Shown here piece after piece: positions 17,710-28,420 of a DNA stretch of 64,000 bases. A program made the translations under genes and the position numbers. The stretch is from Mycolicibacterium confluentis. Its GTDB lineage: Bacteria; Actinomycetota; Actinomycetes; Mycobacteriales; Mycobacteriaceae. The DNA is taken from NCBI RefSeq assembly GCF_010729895.1, contig NZ_AP022612.1, forward strand, positions 2,046,001-2,110,000. The letters are read 5' to 3'. The notes beneath the pieces were generated by a model, which saw only the letters and a program-made list of their open reading frames with translations, had not been told where the DNA came from and made no database searches. How positions within the stretch are numbered: the stretch's first letter is position 1; every line of letters begins with the position of its first letter.

Positions 17710-19119
17710 TTGAGCGAGTCCGCGACCGTCCGCGTCGGTCGGTGGCGTGACCTCCTGGGACCGCGCCACCTCGGTGCCTCGGTGGTGATGGCCGGCGGGG
17801 TCGGCCTGTACGCGATCAACGAGTTCCTGACCATCAGCCTGCTGCCCAGTGCGGTGGCCGACATCGGTGGGCAGCGGTTCTACGCGTGGGTGACGGCGGT
17901 CTACCTGGTGGCCTCGGTCGCGGCGGCCACGACCGTCAGCGCGTTGGTGGCGCGGTTCGGGCCCCGGTGGACGTACCTGCCGGCGTTGGCGGTGTTCGGT
18001 CTGGGCAGCGTGGTGTGCGCGCTGGCGCCCAGCATGGAACTGCTGTTGGTGGGACGCGTGGTCCAGGGTGCGGCCGGTGGTCTGTTGGCCGGTCTCGGTT
18101 ATGCGATGATCAATGCCCTACTGCCGCAATGGTTGTGGACCAGGGCGTCGGCACTGGTGTCGGTGATGTGGGGAGTCGGCACCATCGTGGGCCCGGCCGC
18201 AGGCGGGCTGTTCGCGCAGTTCGGGTTGTGGCGGTGGGCATTCGGTGCGCTGGCCATCATCACCGTGCTGATGGCCGTCCTGGTTCCCGTCGTGCTGCCC
18301 GGCCGGTCCGCCGAGAGCAGGCCGACCGCGTGGAACATTCCCGTGTGGTCGCTGCTGCTGCTGGGAGCCGCGGCGCTGCTGGTCAGCGTCGCGGGCATAC
18401 CGCGGAACATCGCCGTCACCGCGGCACTGCTCGCCGCGAGCGTTGCCCTGGTCACGGTGTTTCTGCTGGTCGATCGGCGTTGTGCGGCAAGCGTTCTGCC
18501 GGCAACCGCGTTCCGGCCTGGGCCGTTGAAGTGGATCTACCTCACGTTGGGTCTGATGATGGCCGCGACCATGGCCGACATGTATGTGCCGCTGTTCGGG
18601 CAGCGGCTCGCGGGCCTGGTCCCGGTCGCCGCCGGCTTTCTCGGTGTGGCGCTGTCGGTGGGCTGGTCGGTCAGCGAGATTGTGTCGGCCTCGGTGAACC
18701 GCACCCGCGTCATCGCGCGGATCGTCGTCGTGGCGCCCATGGTGATGACCGCGGGTCTGGTGGTCGCGGCGCTCACCCAGCGCGACGGGGCGTCCCTCTG
18801 GGTGGTGGCGGCGTGGGTCTGCGCGCTGACGGCGACGGGCGTCGGCATCGGCATGGCGTGGCCACACCTGTCCGCCTGGGCCATGGGCGGTGTTGCCGAC
18901 GCGGCCGAGGGCGGCACCGCGGCCGCGGCCATCAACACCGTGCAGTTGATGTGTGGCGCGTTCGGGGCCGGCGTGGCCGGAGTCGTGGTGAACCAGTCCG
19001 ACCGCGGCGACGCGGCGGCGGCGCGGTGGATGTTCACGACGTTCGCGCTGCTGGCGGTCGTGGCCTGCTTCGCCTCGTACCGCGCCAGTCGCGGTCATGA
19101 GGAGCTGCGATCAGCGTGA
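17710..19119 (+). CDS. MFS transporter, drug-efflux type
   Basis: A 469-residue major facilitator protein in the position of Rv1634. About 12-14 hydrophobic helices; the motif A-like loop RFGPRWTYLPALAVFGLG follows the second helix and the motif C-like GVGTIVGPAAGGLFAQFG is typical of H+-driven antiporters (DHA type). Start is TTG at 17710 (TTG AGC GAG TCC), four bases after the uvrB stop, so probably co-transcribed with uvrB. Substrates unknown; efflux is inferred from the family. Confidence 0.88.
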   Translation: MSESATVRVGRWRDLLGPRHLGASVVMAGGVGLYAINEFLTISLLPSAVADIGGQRFYAWVTAVYLVASVAAATTVSALVARFGPRWTYLPALAVFGLGSVVCALAPSMELLLVGRVVQGAAGGLLAGLGYAMINALLPQWLWTRASALVSVMWGVGTIVGPAAGGLFAQFGLWRWAFGALAIITVLMAVLVPVVLPGRSAESRPTAWNIPVWSLLLLGAAALLVSVAGIPRNIAVTAALLAASVALVTVFLLVDRRCAASVLPATAFRPGPLKWIYLTLGLMMAATMADMYVPLFGQRLAGLVPVAAGFLGVALSVGWSVSEIVSASVNRTRVIARIVVVAPMVMTAGLVVAALTQRDGASLWVVAAWVCALTATGVGIGMAWPHLSAWAMGGVADAAEGGTAAAAINTVQLMCGAFGAGVAGVVVNQSDRGDAAAARWMFTTFALLAVVACFASYRASRGHEELRSA

Positions 19120-19167
19120 GGTAAACCGTGGGCTCGGCGACGGGCCTACGGCAGAGTCGGTGTCAGT

Positions 19168-19238
19168 GCGGGTGTGGCTGAGTGGCTAGGCACCGGCCTG
19201 CAAAGCCGTTTACACGGGTTCGAATCCCGTCACTCGCT
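19168..19238 (+). tRNA. tRNA-Cys (anticodon GCA)
   Basis: A 71-base tRNA. Acceptor stem GCGGGTG (19168-19174) pairs with CACTCGC (19231-19237) with one G-U pair; discriminator base T at 19238, as expected for tRNA-Cys. The anticodon loop CTGCAAA gives anticodon GCA, and the T arm ACGGG-TTCGAAT-CCCGT is canonical. No CCA is encoded. Confidence 0.95.
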
Positions 19239-19251
19239 CGCATTCGGCCCA

Positions 19252-19283
19252 CCCGGTGCCCGCCTCTCCAGGCGGGTGCCGGG
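19252..19283 (+). terminator. Hairpin terminator after tRNA-Cys
   Basis: Fourteen-pair stem (19252-19265 with 19270-19283, two G-U pairs) and a CTCC loop, starting 14 bases after the tRNA. No T tract on the plus strand. It also lies 3' of the convergent holin-like gene and may serve both directions. Confidence 0.6.
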
Positions 19284-19315
19284 TATGGCCGTGAAAGCCA
19301 GGATGTCGCCGTCGG

Positions 19316-19747
19316 CTAGCTTCGAGTCCCCACCGGCGTGTCGCGGATCAGCACCGACAGCGCCCAACTGACCAGCGACAGCACGATGGCTGCCCAGATG
19401 GCCGTCCACCAGAACTGGTCGATGTCCAGGCCCCAGTGGGTGGTGTTGCGGGTGATCCATGAGGTGATCCACAGCATCAGCGCATTGATCGCAACGTGCA
19501 CCAGGCCCAGCGTGAGGATGTAGAGCGGAATCGCCACGATCTGCACGATGGGTTTGATGATGGCGTTGACCACGCCGAAGATCACCGCGACCACGAGGAC
19601 GATGCCGACCTTCTGCCAGGTCTCCTGGCCGCCGACGAAGTACACGCCGGGCACGATCAGCGTCACCACCCAGAGCGCGAGTCCGGTCAGTACGGTGCGG
19701 AGGAGGAATCCCATGCCGTTGATCTTGACATGAGGATCGGCGTTCAT
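19316..19747 (-). CDS. Phage-holin-like (superfamily 4, YvlD-type) membrane protein
   Basis: A 143-residue protein with four hydrophobic helices and the signature of the phage holin superfamily IV/YvlD family: VVNAIIKPIVQIVAIPLYILTLG (quoted in part) and LVHVAINALMLWITSW. Such chromosomal proteins are widespread and usually not phage derived; the function is unclear (membrane stress or envelope). The ATG overlaps the stop of the upstream mannosyltransferase gene (ATGA). A later start at MGFLLRTVLTG is possible. Confidence 0.8.
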   Translation of the reverse strand: MNADPHVKINGMGFLLRTVLTGLALWVVTLIVPGVYFVGGQETWQKVGIVLVVAVIFGVVNAIIKPIVQIVAIPLYILTLGLVHVAINALMLWITSWITRNTTHWGLDIDQFWWTAIWAAIVLSLVSWALSVLIRDTPVGTRS

Positions 19748-21303
19748 CGCAGAGATCGGGTGACCTGGGCGAGGCTGAACTGCCAGCGCTCCACGACGTG
19801 GAACCCGAACTGTGCGGGTACGCGGTAGGCGGGTGCGCGCTCAAGCCGAGGACCGGGTACCAGTCGCGGTCCGGTTTCGTGGGCCGGGCGGGTGGGATCG
19901 CGTTCGGACACCGTCCACAACACTGGGCACGACGGAATCCGGTCGCGCCACGACCAGATGGACCTGTGCCTGTCCCACAGCATGTTTCGATCCAGCGCGG
20001 TGCGTCCCCGGCCGGGGTCCGTCAGCTTCGCGTACACGGAGGGTCGTGCGGCCGTGAGTGGGCGAATGGGGCCGGGTTCCCACCGCACGGTGTTGTCCAG
20101 GACCAGGCAGTCACCCGGCGAGGCGTGGCTGGCGATGATGTCGGCGACCTGGCTGTAGTCCATCTGCCCCTTGGCGTACGGGCCTCTCTGCGCCAGAAGG
20201 AGGTTCGGTGTCGCCGCAACCAGGCACAGCACGAGCACCGCAACCGTGCGCGACGGGGTGCGGGCGACCGCGACGATGCAGACCCCGAGCAGCAGCGAGA
20301 CGGCGGGCGCGGTGAACGTCAGATAGCGCGGCCAGTAGACCGGCGCCGCAAGTGCCGAGTACCCCAGCAGCACTGCGGTGGGAAACAGAATCCATGCGAG
20401 AGTCACCGCGACCGTCACGCGCGCGCCGCCTTCGGGCAGCGCCGGGGACGGTCGGCGAAGGAACGCGGCCGTGACGATCAACAGTGCCGCCAGCACGGCG
20501 GCGGCAACACTGTGGTCGAAGTACTGATCCACCAACACTTCGCCGAAGGTGCGCTGCCGCAGCGGCGGTATCCAACCCACCTGGCGCATCTGGGATCTGC
20601 TGTAGGACAGGAACGGTACGACGGCGATGACCGCCACGCTCGCCGCGGCGCACCAGTGCGCGAAACCGCGGCGCCCGGAGAGCATCAGGGCCAACAGTCC
20701 GTGCGCCCCGGCGATCAACAACACGTACACGTTCAGCGCCGTCGACGCCGCCAACGCGGCGCTGTACGCGGCCCACAGCCACACCCCGCCGCGCCGAACC
20801 GCCCGCACCAGAAGCACTGTCAACCAGACGGCGGCCGCCATCGACAACGCATACGACCGTGCTTCGATCGCGGCGCACGTGACTCGGGGGAGGATCGCGA
20901 AAACCGCTGCGGCAGTGAGTGCCACGGCCCGCGTCGAAAGCTGTTTGCCGAGAACGACAACACCGGCGGCCGCGAGACCGACGGCGACGACACTGGACAG
21001 CCGCAGAAACGTCTCCGAGGGTGCGGCCAACAGCAGCCAGCCGTGCATCAGCAGGTAGTACAACCCGTGCACCGCATCGATGTTCTGCACCAGCGCCCAC
21101 AGTTCGGGCAACGGACGGCTGGCCGCCGAAATGGTGGCCGCCTCGTCGTACCAGAGTGAGGGTCGGTTGATCCAGATCGCGCTGACGGCCATGGCCCCGA
21201 CCGCCGCGAGCATCGGGTCGGTGACTGCGCCTGGGCGTCGAGTCCGGTCTGGGCCGACCTCGATGTCTTCCGAGATCGGATCGGGCAGTGAGGTCAGGAC
21301 CAC
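19744..21303 (-). CDS. GT-C fold polytopic glycosyltransferase (mannosyltransferase, CapA/Rv1635c position)
   Basis: A membrane glycosyltransferase of about 519 residues that would use a polyprenyl-phosphate sugar donor. The GT-C acidic motif is PSLWYDEAATISAASRP in the first extracytoplasmic loop; about ten membrane helices follow, then a C-terminal extracytoplasmic domain of about 130 residues rich in Arg and Trp. In M. tuberculosis the syntenic gene Rv1635c adds the first mannose of the lipoarabinomannan cap. Start uncertain: GTG 21303 (VVLTSLPDPI) is used here; a GTG at 21399 would add 32 residues and bring the length (551) close to Rv1635c. The function in this organism is inferred from position and fold. 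Confidence 0.8.
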   Translation of the reverse strand: MVLTSLPDPISEDIEVGPDRTRRPGAVTDPMLAAVGAMAVSAIWINRPSLWYDEAATISAASRPLPELWALVQNIDAVHGLYYLLMHGWLLLAAPSETFLRLSSVVAVGLAAAGVVVLGKQLSTRAVALTAAAVFAILPRVTCAAIEARSYALSMAAAVWLTVLLVRAVRRGGVWLWAAYSAALAASTALNVYVLLIAGAHGLLALMLSGRRGFAHWCAAASVAVIAVVPFLSYSRSQMRQVGWIPPLRQRTFGEVLVDQYFDHSVAAAVLAALLIVTAAFLRRPSPALPEGGARVTVAVTLAWILFPTAVLLGYSALAAPVYWPRYLTFTAPAVSLLLGVCIVAVARTPSRTVAVLVLCLVAATPNLLLAQRGPYAKGQMDYSQVADIIASHASPGDCLVLDNTVRWEPGPIRPLTAARPSVYAKLTDPGRGRTALDRNMLWDRHRSIWSWRDRIPSCPVLWTVSERDPTRPAHETGPRLVPGPRLERAPAYRVPAQFGFHVVERWQFSLAQVTRSLR

Positions 21304-21644
21304 GCGGTGTTCCGTTGTGCGCTGGGGCGGGGAGCCACACAGTAACTTCCGCGCCGCCTGATCGCGCGGCGAGAACTCGTGAGGCCCAGACCCTTCCACG
21401 CGGGCGACGTGTGAAGTGAGTCATAGGACGGCCCCGCGTGAGGGCGGCGGCGGGTGCGGCGCGCCGGTGTCAGGAACCTCACCCTTACGCCGGAACAGGT
21501 GAAATCCTGCAGATAGCGGGGCAAACTAGCACGGACGCGCGGCAACGGTGTCGCCAATCGCGCCCATCGCAACAACGTGACGGGTTAGTGTTCCGGTTGG
21601 CGTTCTGTGACGCTTGAGACATTGGACCTTTTGGGAGGGTTTGG
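21304..21644. other. Intergenic region between the glycosyltransferase and USP genes
   Basis: About 340 bases, or 245 if the glycosyltransferase starts at 21399. Apart from the ribosome binding site GGGAGG before the USP gene (21633-21638) I see no RNA gene, repeat or convincing promoter; only a half-site TGTGA near 21606. Confidence 0.5.
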
Positions 21645-22088
21645 ATGAGCGGCTATAAGACCGTGGTGGTCGGTACCGACGGCTCGGATTCGTCGTTGCG
21701 TGCAGTCGACCGGGCCGGCGCCCTCGCCTCGGGTCCAGACGCGAAGGTCATTGTCGCGACCGCATATTTCCCCTCGCATGACGACTCGCGCGCCGCCGAC
21801 GTCCTCAAGGACGAGGGTTACAAGATGTCGGGCAACGCCCCGATCTACGCGATCCTGCGCGAGGCACGCGACCGCGCCAAGGCCGCCGGGGCCACCAACA
21901 TCGAGGAGAAGGCCATCGTGGGCGCTCCCGTTGACGCCCTCGTCGACCTGGCCGTCGAGGTCAACGCCGATCTGCTGGTCGTCGGCAACGTGGGCCTGAG
22001 CACCATCGCGGGCCGCCTGCTGGGCTCGGTGCCCGCCAACGTGGCGCGCCGGTCCAAGGTCGACGTGCTCATCGTCCACACCACGTAG
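21645..22088 (+). CDS. Universal stress protein (Rv1636-type, cAMP-binding)
   Basis: A 147-residue single-domain USP. The N-terminal strand YKTVVVGTDGSDSS and the C-terminal nucleotide loop VVGNVGLSTIAGRLLGSVPANVARRSKVDVLIVH show the G-2x-G-9x-G(S/N) nucleotide-binding pattern. Its M. tuberculosis and M. smegmatis orthologues are abundant cytoplasmic proteins shown to bind cAMP, acting as a cAMP sink. A class III adenylate cyclase is encoded 18 kb away in this window. GGGAGG precedes the ATG at good spacing. The hairpins after the gene suggest a single-gene transcript. Confidence 0.93.
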   Translation: MSGYKTVVVGTDGSDSSLRAVDRAGALASGPDAKVIVATAYFPSHDDSRAADVLKDEGYKMSGNAPIYAILREARDRAKAAGATNIEEKAIVGAPVDALVDLAVEVNADLLVVGNVGLSTIAGRLLGSVPANVARRSKVDVLIVHTT

Positions 22089-22107
22089 TCACCGCACCCC
22101 ACATAAA

Positions 22108-22142
22108 CGCGTAGCCAACTACGCGCCGACCTGAGCGTCGGC
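22108..22142 (+). terminator. Tandem hairpins after the USP gene
   Basis: Two adjoining stems: GCGTAG-CCAA-CTACGC (22109-22124) and GCCGAC-CTGAGC-GTCGGC (22125-22142). No T run beyond ATTT. Likely an intrinsic terminator of the T-poor mycobacterial kind. Confidence 0.45.
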
Positions 22143-22159
22143 GGATTTAACGTGCCGAC

Positions 22160-23521
22160 ATGCAGGTCAAACTGGAGGTCGGCGCGGGCAATGGCTCAGT
22201 CGAGGGCCGGCCCAGTGTCGCGCCGGTCGCCGACTCCGAGTTCGGCATCGGTGATCTGAGCCGCCCACTGCGGGGGATGCTCATCGTCTGGGTGGGCCTG
22301 TGCACGGCGGTGGTGCTCTGGCTCGCATTCGAGAATGCGACGTTGACCACCGAGGTGTGGGATCTGATCGGCACAGTACTGCTGTTCGGAATCGGCATCA
22401 CGTGCGCGCTCGCACTGGTGGCGATCCTTCGGCGCTCCACCAGCGCACTGATCGTGACGCTGGTGAGTCAGCTGTTCATCATCACGTTGGCGGGTTACGT
22501 GTGGTTGGTTGACCATCGCAGCCCGGTGAGCCAACTGCTGGGCGTGACAGGGGTGGCGCTGGCCGCCGGCGCGATCTCGGTGCTCTGGGTGTGTCACCTG
22601 GGTCGCCACGCGGGCAGTGCGGTCACCAAGGGTGCGGCGTTGGTGGCGGCGCTGTTCCCGCTTGTTGGTCTTGCCCAGTTCTGGATGCAGACGGACTACC
22701 TGCCCCGGAGTTCACGGCCGCTTGTCAATGTGCAGGCCGAGTTGACGCCGATGGGCTCCAGCGGGCCCATCGTGCACGCTCTCGCGAAGGTCACCCTGCA
22801 CAACCGCGGTACGGTGCAGGCCGACATGCGCGGTGGCGTCATGGGGGTCGTGTCGTTCCCGCGGGACACCCCCACGCGGGAGCCCACTCGGGACGCGGTG
22901 GCCGCGGGTGTGAACCCGTTCTTGGGTTTTGCGGGCGTTGACTTCCGCCTGCAGCCCAGTGGGTACGACGAATCCCGGCTCCTCTACGCCGAGAACTTCG
23001 CCTCGCTCGGCACATTCCTGGCTCCCGGAGGCACCGAGGTGTATCAGGCGATCGTCGACATTGATACGCGGGTCGACCGGCTTGCCAGGTTGTCTGTGTA
23101 CGGCGTGCTGGTGACACAGCGCGCCGTCGAGGACACGATGACGTGCTACGACCCGCAGTACTCGTACACCTACGATTCGATTGAGTTCCAACTCAATGCG
23201 CGACAGTCCCACGAATGGATGCCAGGCACCCACGTCCTGTGCTCAGACACACAGATCGCCTCCACGGGCGTCGTCCACGACCTGGTGTCCGACCATCCCG
23301 TCCTGCGCGTGCTTCACGTGATCGACAGCCCATTCCTGGACGCGCCGGTCATACTTCCGTTCTTCGGGACGAGGGACGCGATCGAGGATCCGCTGTCGCA
23401 CATCGACTCGTTGGACAAGGGCGAGAAGGCCAACCCTTCGACCATGATCTGGGCCTCCGCCGAGTACGCGCCCAGCGACGCCGACGTGTCCGGCGGCGCG
23501 GTGTCCGGCGGGAAGCCCTGA
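22160..23521 (+). CDS. Unrecognised membrane protein with five N-terminal helices and a large outer domain
   Basis: A 453-residue protein I do not recognise. A 36-residue N-terminus is followed by five hydrophobic segments (about 38-58, 66-90, 94-116, 122-148 and 157-178), then about 270 residues predicted to lie outside the membrane. That domain opens with VNVQAELTPMGSSGPIVHALAKVTLHNRG, an immunoglobulin-like strand pattern, and holds two cysteines (MTCYDPQYSYTY and HVLCSDTQ) that could pair. No catalytic motif is evident. No clear ribosome binding site precedes the ATG. It has no counterpart that I recall between Rv1636 and Rv1637c, so it is probably an accessory gene. Confidence 0.75.
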   Translation: MQVKLEVGAGNGSVEGRPSVAPVADSEFGIGDLSRPLRGMLIVWVGLCTAVVLWLAFENATLTTEVWDLIGTVLLFGIGITCALALVAILRRSTSALIVTLVSQLFIITLAGYVWLVDHRSPVSQLLGVTGVALAAGAISVLWVCHLGRHAGSAVTKGAALVAALFPLVGLAQFWMQTDYLPRSSRPLVNVQAELTPMGSSGPIVHALAKVTLHNRGTVQADMRGGVMGVVSFPRDTPTREPTRDAVAAGVNPFLGFAGVDFRLQPSGYDESRLLYAENFASLGTFLAPGGTEVYQAIVDIDTRVDRLARLSVYGVLVTQRAVEDTMTCYDPQYSYTYDSIEFQLNARQSHEWMPGTHVLCSDTQIASTGVVHDLVSDHPVLRVLHVIDSPFLDAPVILPFFGTRDAIEDPLSHIDSLDKGEKANPSTMIWASAEYAPSDADVSGGAVSGGKP

Positions 23522-23522
23522 C

Positions 23523-24200
23523 TCACCAGCCGCGTTCGCGCCACTCCGCGAGATGAGGCCGCTCAGCACCCAGCGTGGTGTCGTCGCCGTGGCCCGGATA
23601 CACCACCGTGGAGTCGTCGTAGACGTCGAACACCTTGGCGCTCACATCGTCGAGAAGCCGCTCGAAGTCGCCGGGCTGCCAGGTCTTGCCGACCCCGCCC
23701 GGGAACAGGCAGTCGCCGGTGAACAGGTGGGTGACCCCGCCGGTGGCGTCGCCGGACAGGGCCAGGGCGACCGATCCGGGCGTGTGGCCCTGCAGGTGGA
23801 TGACGCCGAACGTGAGTTCGCCGACCGTGACGGTGTCGCCGTCGGCCAGGATCCGGTCCGGGGTCACCGGCAGCGGTTCGGCGTCGAGTTCGTGCGCCGC
23901 GGTCGGGGCCCCCGTCGCGGCGGCCACCGCCTCGAGGGCCTGCCAGTGATCGAAGTGCTGGTGGCTGGTCACGATCAGCGCGACATCGGGGGCATGTTCG
24001 CGGATGACCTCCAGCAGGGTGTCGGCGTCGTTGGCGGCGTCGATCAGCAGCGTCTTTCCCGTCGCGGAACACGTGATCAGGTACGCGTTGTTGTCCATGG
24101 GGCCGACCGAGACCTTCAGGATGGTCGCTCCGGGCAGCGCGCGTCGCGCCCCGGCGCCCGTTTCGACGTGACCGGTGTAGGTGTCCGCGATGGTGGTCAT
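23523..24200 (-). CDS. MBL-fold metallo-hydrolase (glyoxalase II-like)
   Basis: A 225-residue metallo-beta-lactamase-fold hydrolase in the position of Rv1637c. Zinc-binding motifs in order: VTSHQHFDHWQ (HxHxDH), HLQGHTPGSVAL, LFTGDCLFPGGVG and VYPGHGDDTT. This set fits the glyoxalase II/thioesterase-like branch. I chose ATG 24200 (MTTIADTYTG), since the longer frame runs into the divergent uvrA promoter. Its stop is adjacent to the stop of the upstream membrane protein gene. Confidence 0.9.
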   Translation of the reverse strand: MTTIADTYTGHVETGAGARRALPGATILKVSVGPMDNNAYLITCSATGKTLLIDAANDADTLLEVIREHAPDVALIVTSHQHFDHWQALEAVAAATGAPTAAHELDAEPLPVTPDRILADGDTVTVGELTFGVIHLQGHTPGSVALALSGDATGGVTHLFTGDCLFPGGVGKTWQPGDFERLLDDVSAKVFDVYDDSTVVYPGHGDDTTLGAERPHLAEWRERGW

Positions 24201-24228
24201 GGAAATCACGCTACTGGCCGCTGAAGGC

Positions 24229-24251
24229 TTGTCGGTAGGGGCACCTAGCAT
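24229..24251 (+). promoter_or_regulatory. Putative PafBC-type damage-response promoter of uvrA
   Basis: TTGTCGGTA at 24229-24237 (eight of nine positions of TTGTCRGTG), an exact 8-base spacer, TAGCAT at 24246-24251. Transcription would start near 24258, giving an about 55-base leader. uvrA is, to my knowledge, among the M. tuberculosis genes first linked to RecA-independent induction. Confidence 0.7.
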
Positions 24252-24313
24252 GGACGAGGGTCGGGGAAGGCCGATGGGCATGTCCGTCGGGGAAGTACTG
24301 AGAAAGGGTCCGG

Positions 24314-27226
<2,913 letters not shown>

Positions 27227-27230
27227 GCGG

Positions 27231-27497
27231 TCAGCCGGTCTGCTGAAGGTCCTCGCGTTCGAGGCAGATCTCGGCGAGTTCGTCGAGTGACAGGCCCAGT
27301 GCGCGCGCCAGGGCCGCCACCGCCGTGAAGGACGGGGTTGCCAACCGGCCGGTCTCAATCTTGCGCAGCGTCTCGGGGGAGATCCCGGCTGCCTCGGCCA
27401 CGTCGGCGAGCGTGCGCTCGCCCCGCGCGTCGCGCAACTGCTTGCCGATCCGCTTACCGGCGGCGAGCTGTTCTGCGGTCAGGGGGAGTCGCACCAT
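27231..27497 (-). CDS. XRE-family HTH transcriptional regulator
   Basis: An 88-residue regulator that is little more than a lambda-Cro/XRE helix-turn-helix: GERTLADVAEAAGISPETLRKIETG (quoted over the limit only in function; core ADVAEAAGISPETLRKIE) at about residues 27-50, then AVAALARALGLSLDELAEICLE. ATG 27497 was chosen because the frame upstream runs through the operator region. It is divergent from the M24 peptidase gene, and the 110-base gap carries two copies of a near-perfect palindrome. It is therefore the obvious candidate to repress itself and its neighbour. It ends four bases from the uvrA stop. Confidence 0.88.
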   Translation of the reverse strand: MVRLPLTAEQLAAGKRIGKQLRDARGERTLADVAEAAGISPETLRKIETGRLATPSFTAVAALARALGLSLDELAEICLEREDLQQTG

Positions 27498-27518
27498 GGG
27501 AGCCACCCTACCTCGATC

Positions 27519-27566
27519 CGGTATGAAAATACCGATCTGATCGGTTAGGCTGGTATTTTCATACCG
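27519..27566. promoter_or_regulatory. Twin palindromic operators between XRE regulator and M24 peptidase genes
   Basis: Two 14-base sites of form GGTATnnnnATACC at 27520-27533 (GGTATGAAAATACC) and 27552-27565 (GGTATTTTCATACC). They are exact reverse complements, so together they form a 15-base-arm inverted repeat (27519-27533 and 27552-27566). Start-to-start distance is 32 bases, about three helical turns. A smaller palindrome CCGAT-CTG-ATCGG (27532-27544) lies between. TATTTT at 27554 and its mirror on the other strand could be the -10 elements of the two divergent promoters, so bound repressor would block both. Confidence 0.7.
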
Positions 27567-27607
27567 CTCTTGGCCCCAGGGTCGTGATTGCAGAGGAGGC
27601 CGCCCCG

Positions 27608-28420
27608 GTGTTGGAACTGAAGACACCTCAAGAGATCGCGGCGATGGACGTCACCGGAAGTTTCATCGCCGAACTGCTCGACGATCTCGCGCAGCGCGCC
27701 CGCCCGGGGGTCAACCTGCTCGACCTCGAACACCGCGCCAGGGACCTGATCGCCGAACGCGGCGCCGAATCCTGCTACTGGGACTACGCTCCCTCGTTCG
27801 GCAGCGGACCGTTCCGCAACGTCATCTGCCTGTCGGTCAACGACGCTGTCCTGCACGGACTTCCGCACGACTACGTCCTGGCCGACGGCGATCTGCTGAC
27901 GATGGACATCGCGGTCTCCATCCACGGCTGGGTCGCGGACAGCGCCCGCAGCATCATCGTCGGCACGCCAAGGCCTCAGGATCAGCGTCTGATCAGGGCC
28001 ACCGAGGAGGCCCTCGCGGCCGGCATCTCGGCGGCCCAGCCGGACAACCGCCTCGGCGACATCTCCGCGGCGATCGGCGCCGTGGCCGCCGACTACGGAT
28101 ACCGGGTCAACACCGACTTCGGTGGCCACGGACTCGGGCGCACCATGCACGAGGATCCGCACGTCCCGAACGTCGGGCGCGCGGGGCGGGGGCTGCGACT
28201 GCGGCCGGGGCTGACGCTCGCGCTCGAACCGTGGTTCGCCGCAGGCACCGACAGAATCGTCTACGACCCCGACGGGTGGACTCTCCGCTCGGCGGACGGA
28301 TCCCGCACCGCCCACAGCGAACACACCATCGCGATCACCGACGGCGCACCGTTGGTGCTGACTCGCCGCGAGCGGGTCACCGAGCAGACTTCGACAGCGG
28401 CGACGGGAACCGCGGGCTGA
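27608..28420 (+). CDS. M24-family metallopeptidase, methionine aminopeptidase type
   Basis: A 270-residue type I methionine aminopeptidase-like enzyme with all expected residues: His83 (VLHGLPHD), metal ligands Asp100 (LLTMDIAVS), Asp111 (GWVADSARS), His174 (GGHGLGRTMHEDPH), Glu207 (LALEPWF) and Glu238 (AHSEHTIAI). It should remove N-terminal Met or act as a related aminopeptidase in the cytoplasm. GTG 27608 has GAGGAGG nine bases upstream; an earlier GTG at 27584 has none. A dedicated XRE regulator and operators make it unlike housekeeping map genes. The last 44 bases overlap the convergent winged-helix gene. Confidence 0.9.
   Translation: MLELKTPQEIAAMDVTGSFIAELLDDLAQRARPGVNLLDLEHRARDLIAERGAESCYWDYAPSFGSGPFRNVICLSVNDAVLHGLPHDYVLADGDLLTMDIAVSIHGWVADSARSIIVGTPRPQDQRLIRATEEALAAGISAAQPDNRLGDISAAIGAVAADYGYRVNTDFGGHGLGRTMHEDPHVPNVGRAGRGLRLRPGLTLALEPWFAAGTDRIVYDPDGWTLRSADGSRTAHSEHTIAITDGAPLVLTRRERVTEQTSTAATGTAG

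Noticed and set aside
19316..19747. Prophage remnant, suggested by the holin-like gene next to a tRNA
   Set aside because: The protein belongs to the chromosomal YvlD-type family, no integrase, capsid or att duplication is present, and the flanking order is the normal mycobacterial one.
28377..28420. A frameshift or assembly error joining the M24 and winged-helix genes
   Set aside because: The genes are convergent, each frame ends naturally, and the 44-base 3' overlap is common in compact genomes.
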